DNA of 64,000 nucleotides from Heliocidaris erythrogramma (Eukaryota; Echinodermata; Echinoidea; Camarodonta; Echinometridae): assembly GCA_025617745.1 (NCBI GenBank), contig CM046853.1, forward strand, positions 8,944,974-9,008,973, read 5' to 3'. A program made the position numbers and the translations under genes. Shown here piece after piece: positions 12,001 through 21,567 of the stretch. The notes beneath the pieces are model-generated. The model had not been told where the DNA came from. It was given only the letters and a program-made list of their open reading frames with translations, and made no database searches. The number at the start of each line of letters is the position of its first letter. The stretch's first letter is position 1.

Positions 12001-15000
12001 GTAAGCTTGCCCGACATAGCAACCTACAGAATTCAAACTCTATGAAAGAAAGACGTCGTAGACCTGGTGACTAGAATAGCATATGTCAATGAATACTTGG
12101 GAAAGCGCATTGTTTGCTAGTTGGCTATCATTTGGCAGACTGTCAAATACCTACCATCAATGAACACTTTGTTGCTTTTCAGTGGATTTAATGAAAAGTA
12201 TAATTAAATGAATATATGAATAATCATTACATCACAGTCGATGCTTATCTCAGTGAATTTTAAACAAAGATGCCAGTTTATCTCAAATGACCTTTATCTG
12301 CTTATGAGCAAATCCTAATTACGAACGCGCTTATTAGTGAAGAGGTGAACAAAACAGAAATGTGTGCAGTTTGAATTGTCAAAAAGCTTCTTGAGTTCTT
12401 CGTCATTGCACACAGCGAGTTGAAGGTGGCGAGGGATGATCCTTGATTTAATAGGTAAAGAAATCATAATTGTAATAGGTAAAGAAATCATGAGCATGGT
12501 TGCATTTCGTTCCTTTATTTCCTTTTCATTCTTTTTTTAAAATAGAAGTTTAACAAAATTTTAAACATATATTTTGTGCTTTGTGGTATTTTCTTTTAAT
12601 TTGTATCTATATTACATTATTTGCATCTACAGAAAACAAGAGGAGTGAGTCTTTCCATTCCAATGCCAGGACATGCAGTAGGTACATCAGGTCAGTCAAA
12701 ACGCAGAAGTGATTAAAAGAGAAAATTGCACATTTTATATCTGAGCAAGAGAAAGGTAATCTTTCCAATAGACCTGTTTACTAATGTATTTTAATTTATG
12801 CATGTTTCTCTCCAGAATCCTTTAGCTACCAACTATTTAGTGCACATGCTATGCATAATAGCATCTCTATAGATGGAATCCATTTTACATACATTACTGT
12901 AAACGTGGAATATTTCGCGGTGTGGAAATTTTCGCACATTTGAAAATAAAAACACGCGAATATTTTGCTTATGTATTCTTTTGCCCATGAGCCTAGCGCG
13001 TCGGCGAAATTAAAAAGACGCGAAATTCACTTTACTCAGCCGAGCGCGAAAAATTTCCACTTTTACAGTAGTTGTTGCTATGTCGGGCAAGCCTCTGGCA
13101 AGCTTTTGAGTCGTAAAGAGAAAATTTTGTTCAAGAAGTGAGTATGCATAAAATTAGTAAACAGGTCTATTGCAGAACATTTTTTTTCAATAATGGAAAT
13201 GATTACCTCTTTTCTCAATATACGACAGACTTGTCTCTCAAAATAAACTATACTCTTTTTAACTCCTAACCACAAGACTCTTCCAATGGCATTTTATAAG
13301 GTGTGTGTGTTTAGGGAATCTATTTCTTCGTCTAAACAATATCAAAATCAATATTTAGAGAAGCATATTTTTAGAGACGACAGCAATAAAGCATTAGACG
13401 TGTAAATGTCACAAAGAGATTTTATGAGCTTGGTTTTAGTTCCAAGATGAATTATGACCTATATCTCATATTAGATGAAGCCATACAACAAACCAGGGAG
13501 TCTGTTCAGAAGTTGGAAGAGCTAATAGATGAGCATGATGTGCTGTTCCTTCTGATGGACACACGAGAAAGCAGATGGCTACCTACTGTCATAGGTAGCA
13601 GTAAGAGAAAGGTATAGGAAATGCTATAATCTACTTCATTCTTTTCATATCATCGCAAACTTTAAAAGTATTTATAGGTTTTACAATTGTGCAACTCACT
13701 GTTGGTCCTACTTTTACTCTCTCTCAGTTCTACTCACTTTCATTTCGTAGTTTCTGTATATTCATTTCTGTTCTTGCCTTCCCTAACTCACAGATACCTC
13801 TTATTCTCACTCGCACTATGTCTGTTTCTCTTTATCTCTGTTATTTTTTCTAAATTAAAACTGTCAAATATTAAACAGGATGTATTATTGATTGTAATAA
13901 TCATCAATCTGCTTTACTCACCATTTTAGAAATCTTGTTTGAATAATTATGTATGATATGTTTTCAATCATGATTATGCTTGTAAAATTGTTTCAATCTG
14001 GTCAGCGTCTACTACATTTATTTTGATGAAAGTTCGCAAATTATAATGGCTTTATAAATTAATTTATTGATTTATTCATGTGCATGCCTACATAAAAATC
14101 CATCTTTATGCATTCATCTTGTTGGGTGTTATGAATGCTTCCTTGACGGACCATCTACTTTTATTGACTTGATAGATTGTAATGAATGCAGCATTAGGAT
14201 TTGATACATACTTAGTGCTACGTCATGGAATGAAGCCATCTAGAGATCAGCCTCCACCAGACCAAGCTTCAACATCATCCTCTGAGGAAGCAGGAGCAGC
14301 AGCAGCATCCACCTCAACATCCACCATCAGTCTCTCTCACATCCCTGGAGATAAGCTAGGATGTTATTTCTGCAATGATGTAGTTGCCCCTGGTGATGTG
14401 AGTAGTATAATATTCATTTATATTATTTCATTCAAGATTGCAGGACAACAAACAATTAAAGTTTGTATTCATCGCAATGTGGACTGTGTTTATAACTTTA
14501 TGTCTGTGAACAGATCAATTATGTCCCCCTTTCTTTACCCATATCCTCGTGTTATTTTTGTCCAATAAATTTTATTAGATTACTCCACTTACCTACCATG
14601 AATAAGATTTAAATTGATATTCGCTGGTATTTCTGCATTTACAGTTGCTTTGTAAAAAAAAAATGTTATGACCTGGACAGAGCATATGCCGTGTACACTT
14701 ACTACCTTTTTAAAAAGACGTTTTTGATATATTTATTGTCTATCGTACCATGAACTTAATGCTTTTCACTCAGTCCGCTACTCCATTCCATATTTTTCAA
14801 ACCTTTCTCCAATCCTTTCCAACCCTTTCCAACCACCTATAATGATCCTATTCTTCTGAATCTCTCTTGACCAGTCAACCCGAGACCGTACATTAGACCA
14901 GCAGTGTACAGTGTCTAGACCAGGATTGTCCATGGTGGCCGCAGCTCTGGTTGTTGAACTCATGGTTAGCATTCTACAGCATCCACAAGGGTGAGTCACA

Positions 15001-16281
15001 TCATAGATTGGAAGCATTACCAACAATCAGACCCTTGTATACATAAAGGACTCCTGAATGTACCATAGGGTACATACAGGTAGACACAAATTGTCTGTCT
15101 GAATGGGATTATAATATCGATTGTCTAATTGTAGGGAGTTCAAATAAATGTTCCTGCTATGCAACAGATCTTCAAGTATTACCCACTAAGTTTGTGTTAG
15201 GAATGCAATTTTTATCTCTTTTTCCAGCTCATACTATATAAATCTCATACAAAAGATATACATTTCTTTATTAACCTGAAATATAGATTCAGTTACCCAA
15301 AGACATTTTATGGGCACTAGATTCAATATTAACCACATGAGAAGTCTTAGAAAGAGCAGTTTTACAGTTTGTGTTCTTTGATTGTTATGCATAATGGTTT
15401 GATGTCAACTTGTCACATGTCATATTCATTCAATGCCATGAAAGTTGTGATTTTCTAAGATGAAAATATTCTAGATGTATTCAACCAAACCATAAATTGT
15501 CATTTTCAGAGGGTATGCATCAGCTGAGACCAGTGCTAAGGATTCTCATCTCACTGCTGATCTGACATCACCACTAGGTCTGGTACCTCATCAGGTAAGA
15601 CTTTAAAGACCTGGGATAAACCCACAATATAGTTAACTTCCCCCTCTATGCCTGTTGCCGCTTCAGGTAAGGCAGGAAATACTTATATCACTACCAGACT
15701 TTAGTTCTTTTTCAACTTCAGACCTGGTACTTCATTAAGTACTTTGCTATTAATAATTTTGTCTAGCCCAAAAGAACTAGTACCTCAGCAAGCACTAATC
15801 ATTATTACACTTATTTTATATGCTCATATAGACATATTCTTTCTTTAAGTTCATTTTCATGTTGATAACCACATTTGTGAATTATCAGATGAATAAGACA
15901 AAGAAAAAAACTGTGAGGAGAGATGCTTTGATTTGATGTTGTCAATCGATGTGCTTCATACCGTCTCTGGATACTGGACAAAATTTGTGTATATTTCAGT
16001 ACAGACGATGGCTAAGAGTAGATCTCTATAATTGTATCACTGTGTGTTGTAGATTCGAGGATTCCTGGCGCGGTACCACTGTGTTCTTCCCGCAAGCATA
16101 TGCTTTGATAAGTGTACTGCATGCTGTGATACTGTCCTTGCTAGCTATGAGAAGGAGGGATTTGATTTCCTACTCAAGGTGTTCAATGAACCACGCTTTG
16201 TAGAAGATTTGACTGGGCTTAGTCTGCTGCACCAGGAGAGTGAGCTGGTAGAGGTAAGAATATTTAACCTGTTCACTCCGG

Positions 16282-16315
<34 letters not shown>

Positions 16316-19302
16316 CGCGTTTCATCAAGTGTTTTGTCAGTGATTTTTACCGACAACTGTTATAAGCTAATAATTTCTTGGTACTACAAAATTTCAATAT
16401 GGCACGAAAAAGAGACATGATAACGAAGCTTTTCGACCTGCACTCATCAGGTTATCACGCAGGTATATAACAAATTACTTGAAATCAACTATATTATACT
16501 CGATGAACCCGGACGCAAACCAGACGTTGTAATTTCAGAACAATCGCAAAGCTTGGACGAACTCCTTTTGTCTGCACAGAAGGGGTTCGTGCGATTGAAT
16601 GTAGGCGGCTTCCAGAAAGCGTAAATGCGCTGGGCTTCTGGCCCGGGACATAATTGAGAATTGATCGTCGGCATAGCTTTGTGCGCAAGCTGGATTGTTC
16701 AGCAAGTGGAGACCAATCGCTGAATCGCATTTGGCTATCTTTGGTCTGTTAGCGGGCATTTCAGATTTGCAGGCACGGACGGGCTGCATGCGCTGATTGG
16801 TTGTACGGTTCCGAATAGTCGAGGGGACGTGTTGTTTAATGCGATCAGCCAACCGCTGAGAAGTACGGCCCACGTACCTGGCATCGCACCGGCACTGAAA
16901 TTGGTAAATAACATTACTCAAGTGGGGGGTGGGTAGTACATCCTTGCTAGTTGACGGTAGCATCCTGTGTGTAGAAAACACAATGCGTGTTGAAACCGCG
17001 TAATAGCAACGTGACACTGCGTGTTTGATCTGACTGGCGTATTTGTCAGATACCTTACCCCTCCAGGGTAGTTTGAGATACACGGGGCATTTGGCAGGTC
17101 CAAATCTGGTGTCAGATTTGGATTGTGCCTCCAGCGTCCGTGTTATGGTGCGAGATATAACATGCTCAGGGTAACCATTGTCAAGGAGAATAGTTTTGAT
17201 TTTCGCGATTCCGGGAGCTAATTTGCACTCAGAGCAAATCCTAAGGGCGCGGCACACTAAGTTTCTAATGAGCCCAATCTTGTATGAAGTTGCACTGTAC
17301 GAGTCCCATCTCGTGTATTGCCCGGTGAATGTGGGCTTGCGGTAGACGGAAGTGATAAATTTCCCATCACTTCTCTCCACGAGAACGTCGAGAAATGGGA
17401 GCGCATCGGACAGTTCAATTTCACATGTGAATTTTAGCGCGGGATGGAGCCGGTTCAGTTGTGTAAGGAAAACCTCACACGCTGCGCGGTTGTCAAAAAT
17501 TGCAAACGTATCATCAACATACCGACAATACACACGCGGGACTATATTAAGATCGGTGGCGTTCTGTAGCAGGCGTTTCATGAAAGCCAACAAAAATGTT
17601 AGCGAGCGCAGGGCCTAATGGGGATCCCATAGCCACACCTTCTATCTGTGAATACATTGTATCATTGAAACTAAACTCAACCGCGCGAGTGGCCACAATC
17701 CAGCTTGCGCACAAAGCTATGCCGACGATCAATTCTCAGTTATGTCCCGGGCCAGAAGCACAGCGCATTTATGCTTTCTGGAAGCCGCCTACATTCAATC
17801 GCACGAACCCCTTCTGTGCAGACAAAAGGAGTTCGTCCAAGCTTTGCGATTGTTCTGAAATTACAACGTCTGGGTTGTGTCCGGGTTCATCGAGTATAAT
17901 ATAGTTGATTTCAAGTAATTTGTTATATACCTGCGTGATAACCTGATGAGTGCAGGTCGAAAAGCTTCGTTATCATGTCTCTTTTTCGTGCCATATTGTT
18001 ATAAGCTACTGAAATCCTTGCATCTGATTGGCGGAGAGCAAATTTGGCGGTAAAAATCACCGACAAGACACTTGATGAAACGCCCCCCTGAACTATCTCA
18101 TTCCCCTAGGCATAATACAGGGACCACCCGGTTCTCATAGCCAGTGGATTCCATTTGACAGAGAGTGAATCACTAGAACTAAACAAAACATGAAGGCACC
18201 CTAATGAAACTCAGGGGTCATAATAATTTCTACATCAGAGAAAAGGCTTTTTCCAACTTCAAATAATATATCATAGAAATGTTGATATGTCAGACATCCC
18301 CTCTAAAGAACGTTGTAAAGTGATTTTTTTGGAAATCTCTGATTTATCTATCTCTATCTAGGTGTCTCTGTGCCTCAGTCTGATGAAGCCCATATCTTCT
18401 CTAATAATTATATCTCTAAGTAATATTTCTAGGTCTGTGGTATACCAGTAATGCTATAGAAATGAAGAAAACAATAGTCATGAACATAGAGATTTCTGTA
18501 ATTTCAGAAAGATTCTGATGCTTAAAAATATTTTAAATATTATTATCTAGCACTGCTCAGGGTTTCACATCTTTAAAGGGAAATCCAACCTTTAATTCTG
18601 AAAGAAGGAGGAGAAATCAGTGAAGCAGATTGGTGAAAGTTTGAACCAAATCGGACAAGCTATAAGAAAGTCATGAAGTTTGGAACGTTGTTATCACTAT
18701 AAATGTGGGAATATCAAATTGGCCGATTCGTTGATGTCACTATGATTTAGTGGCGGACAATTCCCCCATTCGCTCCAACAAACAAAATGTTGTTTTTTTC
18801 TTCAAAATGTGTTACTCAGTAGGATCTTTTCTTTTATGAAGACCTATAAAAATATGCTATCTGCAACATATTTTGAGTACTGCCCCGAGGAAAAAGGTGC
18901 TTAGGAGAAAACCGTAAATTAATGATATTTTAGTGTACGACGAACAGGAGAGTTGACTGCTAAGTAATATATCACAATCTACTTACCAAATTGCCAATTT
19001 GAAATTTGCATAAATTTAATGATCTCATTTTTTAAACATTCTTACCTTTCTTATTCCTTTCCGATTCCTTTCAAACTTTCACCATCCTGTTTTTCTTAAT
19101 TTTTTCCTCCTTTCACACAAATCATCTTATTACCAAGGTTGGATTGCCCTTTAGTTTTGATTATATTGAGATCACTTTCGCTTGGTGACGAAATGGAGTA
19201 AATTAGATTCACAGAGTGATTTGTTTATCTGTGTTTATTTTCCCTCTACTCCAGATTCTTGATTTCAGTGATGATGAGACAATGAGTACATCTTCTCAGT
19301 GA
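2879..19302 (+). CDS. ATG7: ATG7, E1-like ubiquitin-like-modifier activating enzyme (18 coding exons)
   Basis: ATG7 adenylates ATG12 and ATG8/LC3, holds them as a thioester, and passes them to ATG10 and ATG3 in autophagosome formation in the cytosol. Exons: 2879-3041, 3465-3519, 4045-4162, 6448-6525, 7733-7849, 8146-8286, 8617-8705, 9176-9297, 9673-9763, 10857-11001, 11452-11610, 12633-12690, 13475-13611, 14176-14397, 14875-14990, 15510-15594, 16053-16253, 19255-19302. All introns are GT-AG and phases join into 714 codons plus stop; human ATG7 has 703. Landmarks: [15 protein letters not shown] at 14-28, nucleotide loop [11 protein letters not shown] at 360-370, Asp384 in FVDN, zinc Cys pairs 554/557 and 653/656, and catalytic Cys576 in [10 protein letters not shown]. 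The ATG at 2879 has a good context (A at -3, G at +4) and matches the family N-terminus; an in-frame ATG at 2792 only adds unrelated residues. No frame breaks were seen. The neighbour VGLL4 converges on it. Confidence 0.97.
3465..3519 (+). CDS. ATG7: ATG7 coding exon 2
   Basis: Residues 55-72, including [14 protein letters not shown], part of the N-terminal domain. Acceptor CACAG, donor CA|GTAAGT. Confidence 0.93.
3766..3912. mobile_element. MITE in ATG7 intron 2
   Basis: Terminal inverted repeats of about 35 bp: the left reads GGGCCCTGCTTCATAAAAA then TTGTTATCAATAACAA; the right end returns TTGTTATTGATAAAAA to CATGACCC. The core word CTACTGAAATCATTGAATTTGATTGGC is shared with the MITE split at 16316/18009. 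Confidence 0.8.
4045..4162 (+). CDS. ATG7: ATG7 coding exon 3
   Basis: Residues 73-112, with [18 protein letters not shown], like the family's GTLYNTNTLESFK block. Acceptor TTTCAG, donor AAG|GTACAT. Confidence 0.93.
4244..5973. mobile_element. Non-autonomous piggyBac-like element, TTAA-flanked
   Basis: The body (4248-5969) is flanked by TTAA at 4244-4247 and 5970-5973. Ends read CCCTAAAAGGGCCGGG (left) and, reverse-complemented, CCCTAAAAGGACCGGG (right). TTAA duplication and CCCT termini are typical of piggyBac. Each end carries a G-run and a C-run around TGGAATCCA. Subterminal inverted similarity includes TAAGCAGACGATGTCC near 4620 against GGACGTCGTCTGCTTA near 5102. I see no transposase in 1.7 kb. 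It lies in ATG7 intron 3. Confidence 0.82.
6231..6423. repeat. (TC)n/(TTTC)n tract before ATG7 exon 4
   Basis: About 190 bp of almost pure pyrimidine ending about 25 nt before the exon 4 acceptor. It doubles as the polypyrimidine tract of intron 3. Confidence 0.9.
6448..6525 (+). CDS. ATG7: ATG7 coding exon 4
   Basis: Residues 113-138, ending [11 protein letters not shown]. The acceptor lies about 25 nt after a long (TC)n tract. Confidence 0.94.
6559..6726. mobile_element. MITE in ATG7 intron 4
   Basis: Inverted ends AAGAGGTTTATTTCAGCCCATGG (left) and CCATGGGTTAATATAAACCTCTT (right), with further inverted CCATGGTTTAA words inside. No coding content. Confidence 0.75.
7733..7849 (+). CDS. ATG7: ATG7 coding exon 5
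   Basis: Residues 139-177, opening [16 protein letters not shown], a strong match to the family's KKYHFYYWFCYPAL. Confidence 0.94.
8146..8286 (+). CDS. ATG7: ATG7 coding exon 6
   Basis: Residues 178-224, a less conserved part of the N-terminal domain. Phase 0 at both ends, with good TTTCAG and AAG|GTAGCT sites. Confidence 0.9.
8617..8705 (+). CDS. ATG7: ATG7 coding exon 7
   Basis: Residues 225-253, with the family signature [17 protein letters not shown]. Confidence 0.95.
9176..9297 (+). CDS. ATG7: ATG7 coding exon 8
   Basis: Residues 254-294, with [13 protein letters not shown], matching the family's VEVVCFRDRT. Donor is T|GTGAGT. Confidence 0.93.
9673..9763 (+). CDS. ATG7: ATG7 coding exon 9
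   Basis: Residues 295-324, with [19 protein letters not shown] and SSSMDPTR, the linker into the E1 domain. Confidence 0.93.
9797..10146. mobile_element. Short DNA element with ATACCTGCYAAC ends (ATG7 intron 9)
   Basis: The left end ATACCTGCTAAC is mirrored by GTTGGCAGGTAT at the right. The interior has repeated TCCCGATTTT words and GC-rich stretches unlike the surrounding intron. No transposase. Confidence 0.65.
10364..10502. mobile_element. Hairpin MITE in ATG7 intron 9
   Basis: 139-bp foldback. The left arm CCCTTGTAAAAAAG, ACCATAGTACC, ATGGTAATTTGACCAAATTA is returned almost perfectly by the right arm ending CTTTTTTACAAGGG. Confidence 0.85.
10857..11001 (+). CDS. ATG7: ATG7 coding exon 10 (nucleotide-binding loop)
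   Basis: Residues 325-373. Contains [20 protein letters not shown] and the ATP-binding glycine loop [11 protein letters not shown] of the E1 adenylation domain. Confidence 0.96.
11325..11395 (+). pseudogene. Partial tandem duplicate of ATG7 exon 11 inside intron 10
   Basis: These 71 bp match the first 71 bp of exon 11 (11452-11522) with 8 mismatches. It keeps an acceptor (AATACAG) and codes [20 protein letters not shown] against [20 protein letters not shown] in the real exon. Homology stops before any matching donor. The copies are 127 bp apart, so splicing to this acceptor and reading through into exon 11 would shift the frame and stop near 11486. It is either a dead exon remnant or a poison exon. 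Confidence 0.88.
11452..11610 (+). CDS. ATG7: ATG7 coding exon 11 (adenylation core)
   Basis: Residues 374-426, with TFVDN (Asp384 expected to contact the ATP ribose), [10 protein letters not shown] and LGGGKPKA. The upstream duplicate at 11325 copies its first 71 bp. Confidence 0.96.
11690..12450. repeat. Nested inverted-repeat cluster in ATG7 intron 11
   Basis: GCGAGTTCGTAATTGG followed by CAAATGACCTT (11910-11955) is inverted at about 12284-12330 as CAAATGACCTT, CCTAATTACGAACGCGC. Separate copies of GGCTTGC..GACATAGCAAC occur near 11705, 12006 and, inverted, 13075, suggesting more than one element. Boundaries are uncertain. Confidence 0.55.
12633..12690 (+). CDS. ATG7: ATG7 coding exon 12
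   Basis: Residues 427-445, with [10 protein letters not shown], the family's MSIPMPGHPV. Confidence 0.93.
12895..13070. mobile_element. MITE in ATG7 intron 12
   Basis: Ends TACTGTAAACGTGGAA and TTCCACTTTTACAGTA are inverted repeats. The body is rich in CGCGAA words, unlike the AT-rich flanks. Confidence 0.8.
13475..13611 (+). CDS. ATG7: ATG7 coding exon 13
   Basis: Residues 446-491, with [19 protein letters not shown], a highly conserved adenylation-domain segment. Confidence 0.96.
14176..14397 (+). CDS. ATG7: ATG7 coding exon 14 (first zinc Cys pair)
   Basis: Residues 492-565. [15 protein letters not shown] is conserved, followed by a Ser/Thr/Ala-rich insert of low complexity unlike the vertebrate loop, then [14 protein letters not shown] with zinc ligands Cys554 and Cys557. 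Confidence 0.96.
14875..14990 (+). CDS. ATG7: ATG7 coding exon 15 (catalytic cysteine)
   Basis: Residues 566-603. The thioester-forming Cys576 lies in [12 protein letters not shown], identical to the vertebrate motif (human Cys572). Confidence 0.96.
15510..15594 (+). CDS. ATG7: ATG7 coding exon 16
   Basis: Residues 604-632, ending LGLVPHQ. The glycine pair before Tyr is split across the intron 15 junction. Confidence 0.93.
16053..16253 (+). CDS. ATG7: ATG7 coding exon 17 (second zinc Cys pair)
   Basis: Residues 633-699. Opens [15 protein letters not shown], then FDKCTACC with zinc ligands Cys653 and Cys656, then [12 protein letters not shown]. Confidence 0.96.
16283..16315. repeat. 33-base G homopolymer
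   Basis: An unbroken run of 33 G immediately before the MITE left end in ATG7 intron 17. The length may be inexact because such runs assemble poorly. It is likely to form G-quadruplexes. Confidence 0.9.
16370..17996 (-). mobile_element. Penelope-like retroelement (PLE) with inverted terminal copy
   Basis: Flanked by direct repeats TGTTATAAGCTA at 16358-16369 and 17997-18008, read as the target-site duplication. The 3' end of the element (about 16397-16698) is repeated in inverted orientation at about 17695-17996, the pseudo-LTR arrangement known for Penelope. An extra 27 nt (16370-16396) is present on the left side only, like the short tail described for Penelope elements. Coding is on the minus strand. 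The copy is 5'-truncated where the inverted piece begins. Confidence 0.88.
16535..17732 (-). pseudogene. PLE reverse transcriptase / GIY-YIG endonuclease, broken
   Basis: The main frame (16535-17593, 352 codons) has the RT motif YRCYVDD-like [10 protein letters not shown] at residues 24-33 and, near 228-244, a GIY-YIG-type endonuclease start (IYQF, then ARYVGRT). The preceding RT segment [17 protein letters not shown] lies in another frame (17547-17732), so a frameshift near 17580 separates them. The N-terminal part of the RT is missing. The pairing of RT with a GIY-YIG domain is diagnostic of Penelope-like elements and excludes LINE or LTR types. The copy is inactive as read. Confidence 0.9.
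18576..19151. mobile_element. 576-bp MITE with TA duplication (ATG7 intron 17)
   Basis: Ends AAGGGAAATCCAACCTT and AAGGTTGGATTGCCCTT are inverted, with subterminal GGTGAAAGTTTGAA mirrored by TTCAAACTTTCACC. TA flanks both sides (18574-18575, 19152-19153), as in Tc1/mariner-type insertions. No transposase. Confidence 0.82.
19255..19302 (+). CDS. ATG7: ATG7 coding exon 18 and stop
   Basis: Residues 700-714, [15 protein letters not shown] then TGA. SDDET matches the family's C-terminal SDDETI; the last residues extend beyond the vertebrate end. Confidence 0.93.
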   Translation: MLDFSDDETMSTSSQ

Positions 19303-21400
19303 TTCTACCATCTATAGTTCCTCATACTTTGGACAGTCATTTCATTTGATGACAGCACATTGATCAAGGAGATTGATGCCATTTATATGAATATTGTCAA
19401 CATATAGATGACAATCTTAGATATTAGAGTAGGCAATCAATCCATGTTGTAGTATGTGAGAATTGTCTTTGTCTGATAGAATACTAACATACACAATGTA
19501 GTAGAAAGCTTTAAAAATACGTAATGTTTCTTGTAGAAACATTTTTTTAGGGTAACACAAACATGAAAGTGAAAAATACTAAGCCTGATTTTGATAACAT
19601 TTTTTCAATACAAGAAGGTGAGGGTGAATTTGAATTTTGCCAGTCAAATGCTGAAATGAGGTATAATGTGAAATACATATGTATATATGTATTTTTATTT
19701 CTACACACAATGCCATATGATGGTAATGAGATAATGATAAAAGCAAGCCTTATACTAATCAAGGAAGAGTTTCAATATAGAATGTAGATTAATAGATGTG
19801 TCTACTGTAGCTGCCACTGTCATAAAACATTCATTTACAATGAAATGCCATTTGTTAAAATTTGTTGAATGTACATGCCATTAAATAAGTGTTGACCTGT
19901 CTATAGTCACCTTGCACAGGGCTGATGTATACAAATGCTACCATTGCTACATAGAATGAGCATTTCAGTGCTATTGCACCTATTTAGTAAGATCACCTGT
20001 TTGTAAAGATTGCTTGGAATGGATCATATTGCTAGCCTTTATAAGCAGTTTTGACGGCACATTGTACATTATTACCAAGTGTCTATTAGCAACCTGAAAT
20101 TGGAAACGGTAGTATCACATGTAAAAGATGAAATGGTTGTAAAAATCATTCTATCAAGCAAATTTACTCTGACCAAGTATCAATGTTCTATGTGACATAC
20201 ATGTATATCTAATTGTATTGCAGGCTCAATACCAAGAAAAGTGAGAACAATTCTTATTTCTTTCATTTTGATTCCTATTCACTTAGTACATGAATCTGAT
20301 CAAAGCCTAAATGAAATATAGAGATCTTATGAATTGGAAGAAGAATGTGCAGGAATCACATGTGGTAAGAGTTCTTTGCAAATTTATGCTGCTTTAGTAC
20401 TTGTATTAATTGCCTTCAACCACAAATATGTTTGAATAGTTGTTTTTTGTATGGAAATGTATAAATGAAAATCCTGCCTCAAATTCGTCTTTACATTTTG
20501 GCTAGCCTAGGACCAAAATATATTTTCCTTTTTTTTTTTTTTTAATTTATTTTTTCACTTTTTTTATAATTGTTTTTTATTTTATCTTGCCCTGTCTTTC
20601 TATAACACCAATATTTCTCTCTTGAATTTCAAAACAATTTATATATGTTATAATGACTTATATAACATACCATAGAACTTGCTCTTCGATTATCCAATTT
20701 TTCAACCTTAGCCCTGGGCATATTTTCCATTTCTGTTAACATGTCAGCTTTATTTCTGTATATTTGATGACTGTATAAATTTTATTTTGTGATGTGGATG
20801 TACTTTGTATATGGTTGAAGAATTTTAATATATTTTTATACATATTTTGTGATTGGTTTGATCACATCATAATGTCATGTGACATTATGTATTGGAATGG
20901 TATGCATACTAGCTATAAGAATACAAAACTACTTGTTCTACAGTTTACAGAACATGAAATATAAGAGTGTATGTAGGATGCTTCAACAAGCTTGAAATAC
21001 AATTATTCAATCCAGACATGAATGAATTTATTTATCATATTGGGGGGAATAATCCATCAAATCAGTCATGTCAAAAAGTTGTATAGATGTATTTCAGTAT
21101 TTTTCTGTTGTTAATACTATTACATTATGTATTATACACAAATAATGATCTTCATGGCTTTAATGGTGAAATTATTTAATGAAGAGATTTATATTGTACT
21201 TTGACAACTCAGCATAATGGAATTTTACTGTGTAAATCTCTATCATTATAGATCATAAATCTATTGAGATAAGAACCATAATTTTAGGCATCCATATAGA
21301 ATCCATTGTAGTATGGTATAGGTGTGCAATTGGTCACATGATCGCTTTATCATTGATAGTCATAATTAGAGAAATACAGAGAATAAAGTTCATTATCATC
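19303..21400 (+). other. ATG7: Probable ATG7 3' UTR
   Basis: AT-rich, no repeats recognised, and no canonical AATAAA noticed before 21382. The extent is inferred from that signal only. Confidence 0.5.
21382..21387 (+). promoter_or_regulatory. Candidate ATG7 poly(A) signal
   Basis: AATAAA about 2.1 kb after the stop, followed by a T-rich stretch from 21400. Confidence 0.45.
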
Positions 21401-21567
21401 ATTTTTTAATTATTCAAAGTTTGTAGTTTATTGATATGGAGGATGGTGTTAGCTTCAAAGGCAGTTCATTGATTGATTGATACTCAGAGAATCAGCATGA
21501 TTTATGATTAAACAATGGTGCTCCGTCAGACGCTCTGATGACAAATGCGCCACGCTTTATTTTGTCA

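Larger units (their letters stand above)
16316..18092. mobile_element. MITE split by a Penelope-like insertion
   Basis: The left piece (16316-16369) starts CGCGTTTCATCAAGTG, and TGATTTTTACCGACAA follows. The right piece (18009-18092) ends in the inverted TTGGCGGTAAAAATCA and CACTTGATGAAACGC. Joined without the insert they give a MITE of about 140 bp that shares its core with the one at 3766. Confidence 0.8.

Noticed and set aside
15949..16203. Open frame overlapping ATG7 exon 17
   Set aside because: Wrong frame. The real exon 17 (16053-16253) reads IRGFLARY... with correct splice sites.
16535..17593. Host gene with a GIY-YIG nuclease
   Set aside because: The YVDD reverse-transcriptase motif in the same frame, the inverted terminal copy and the target-site duplication identify it as a Penelope-like element.
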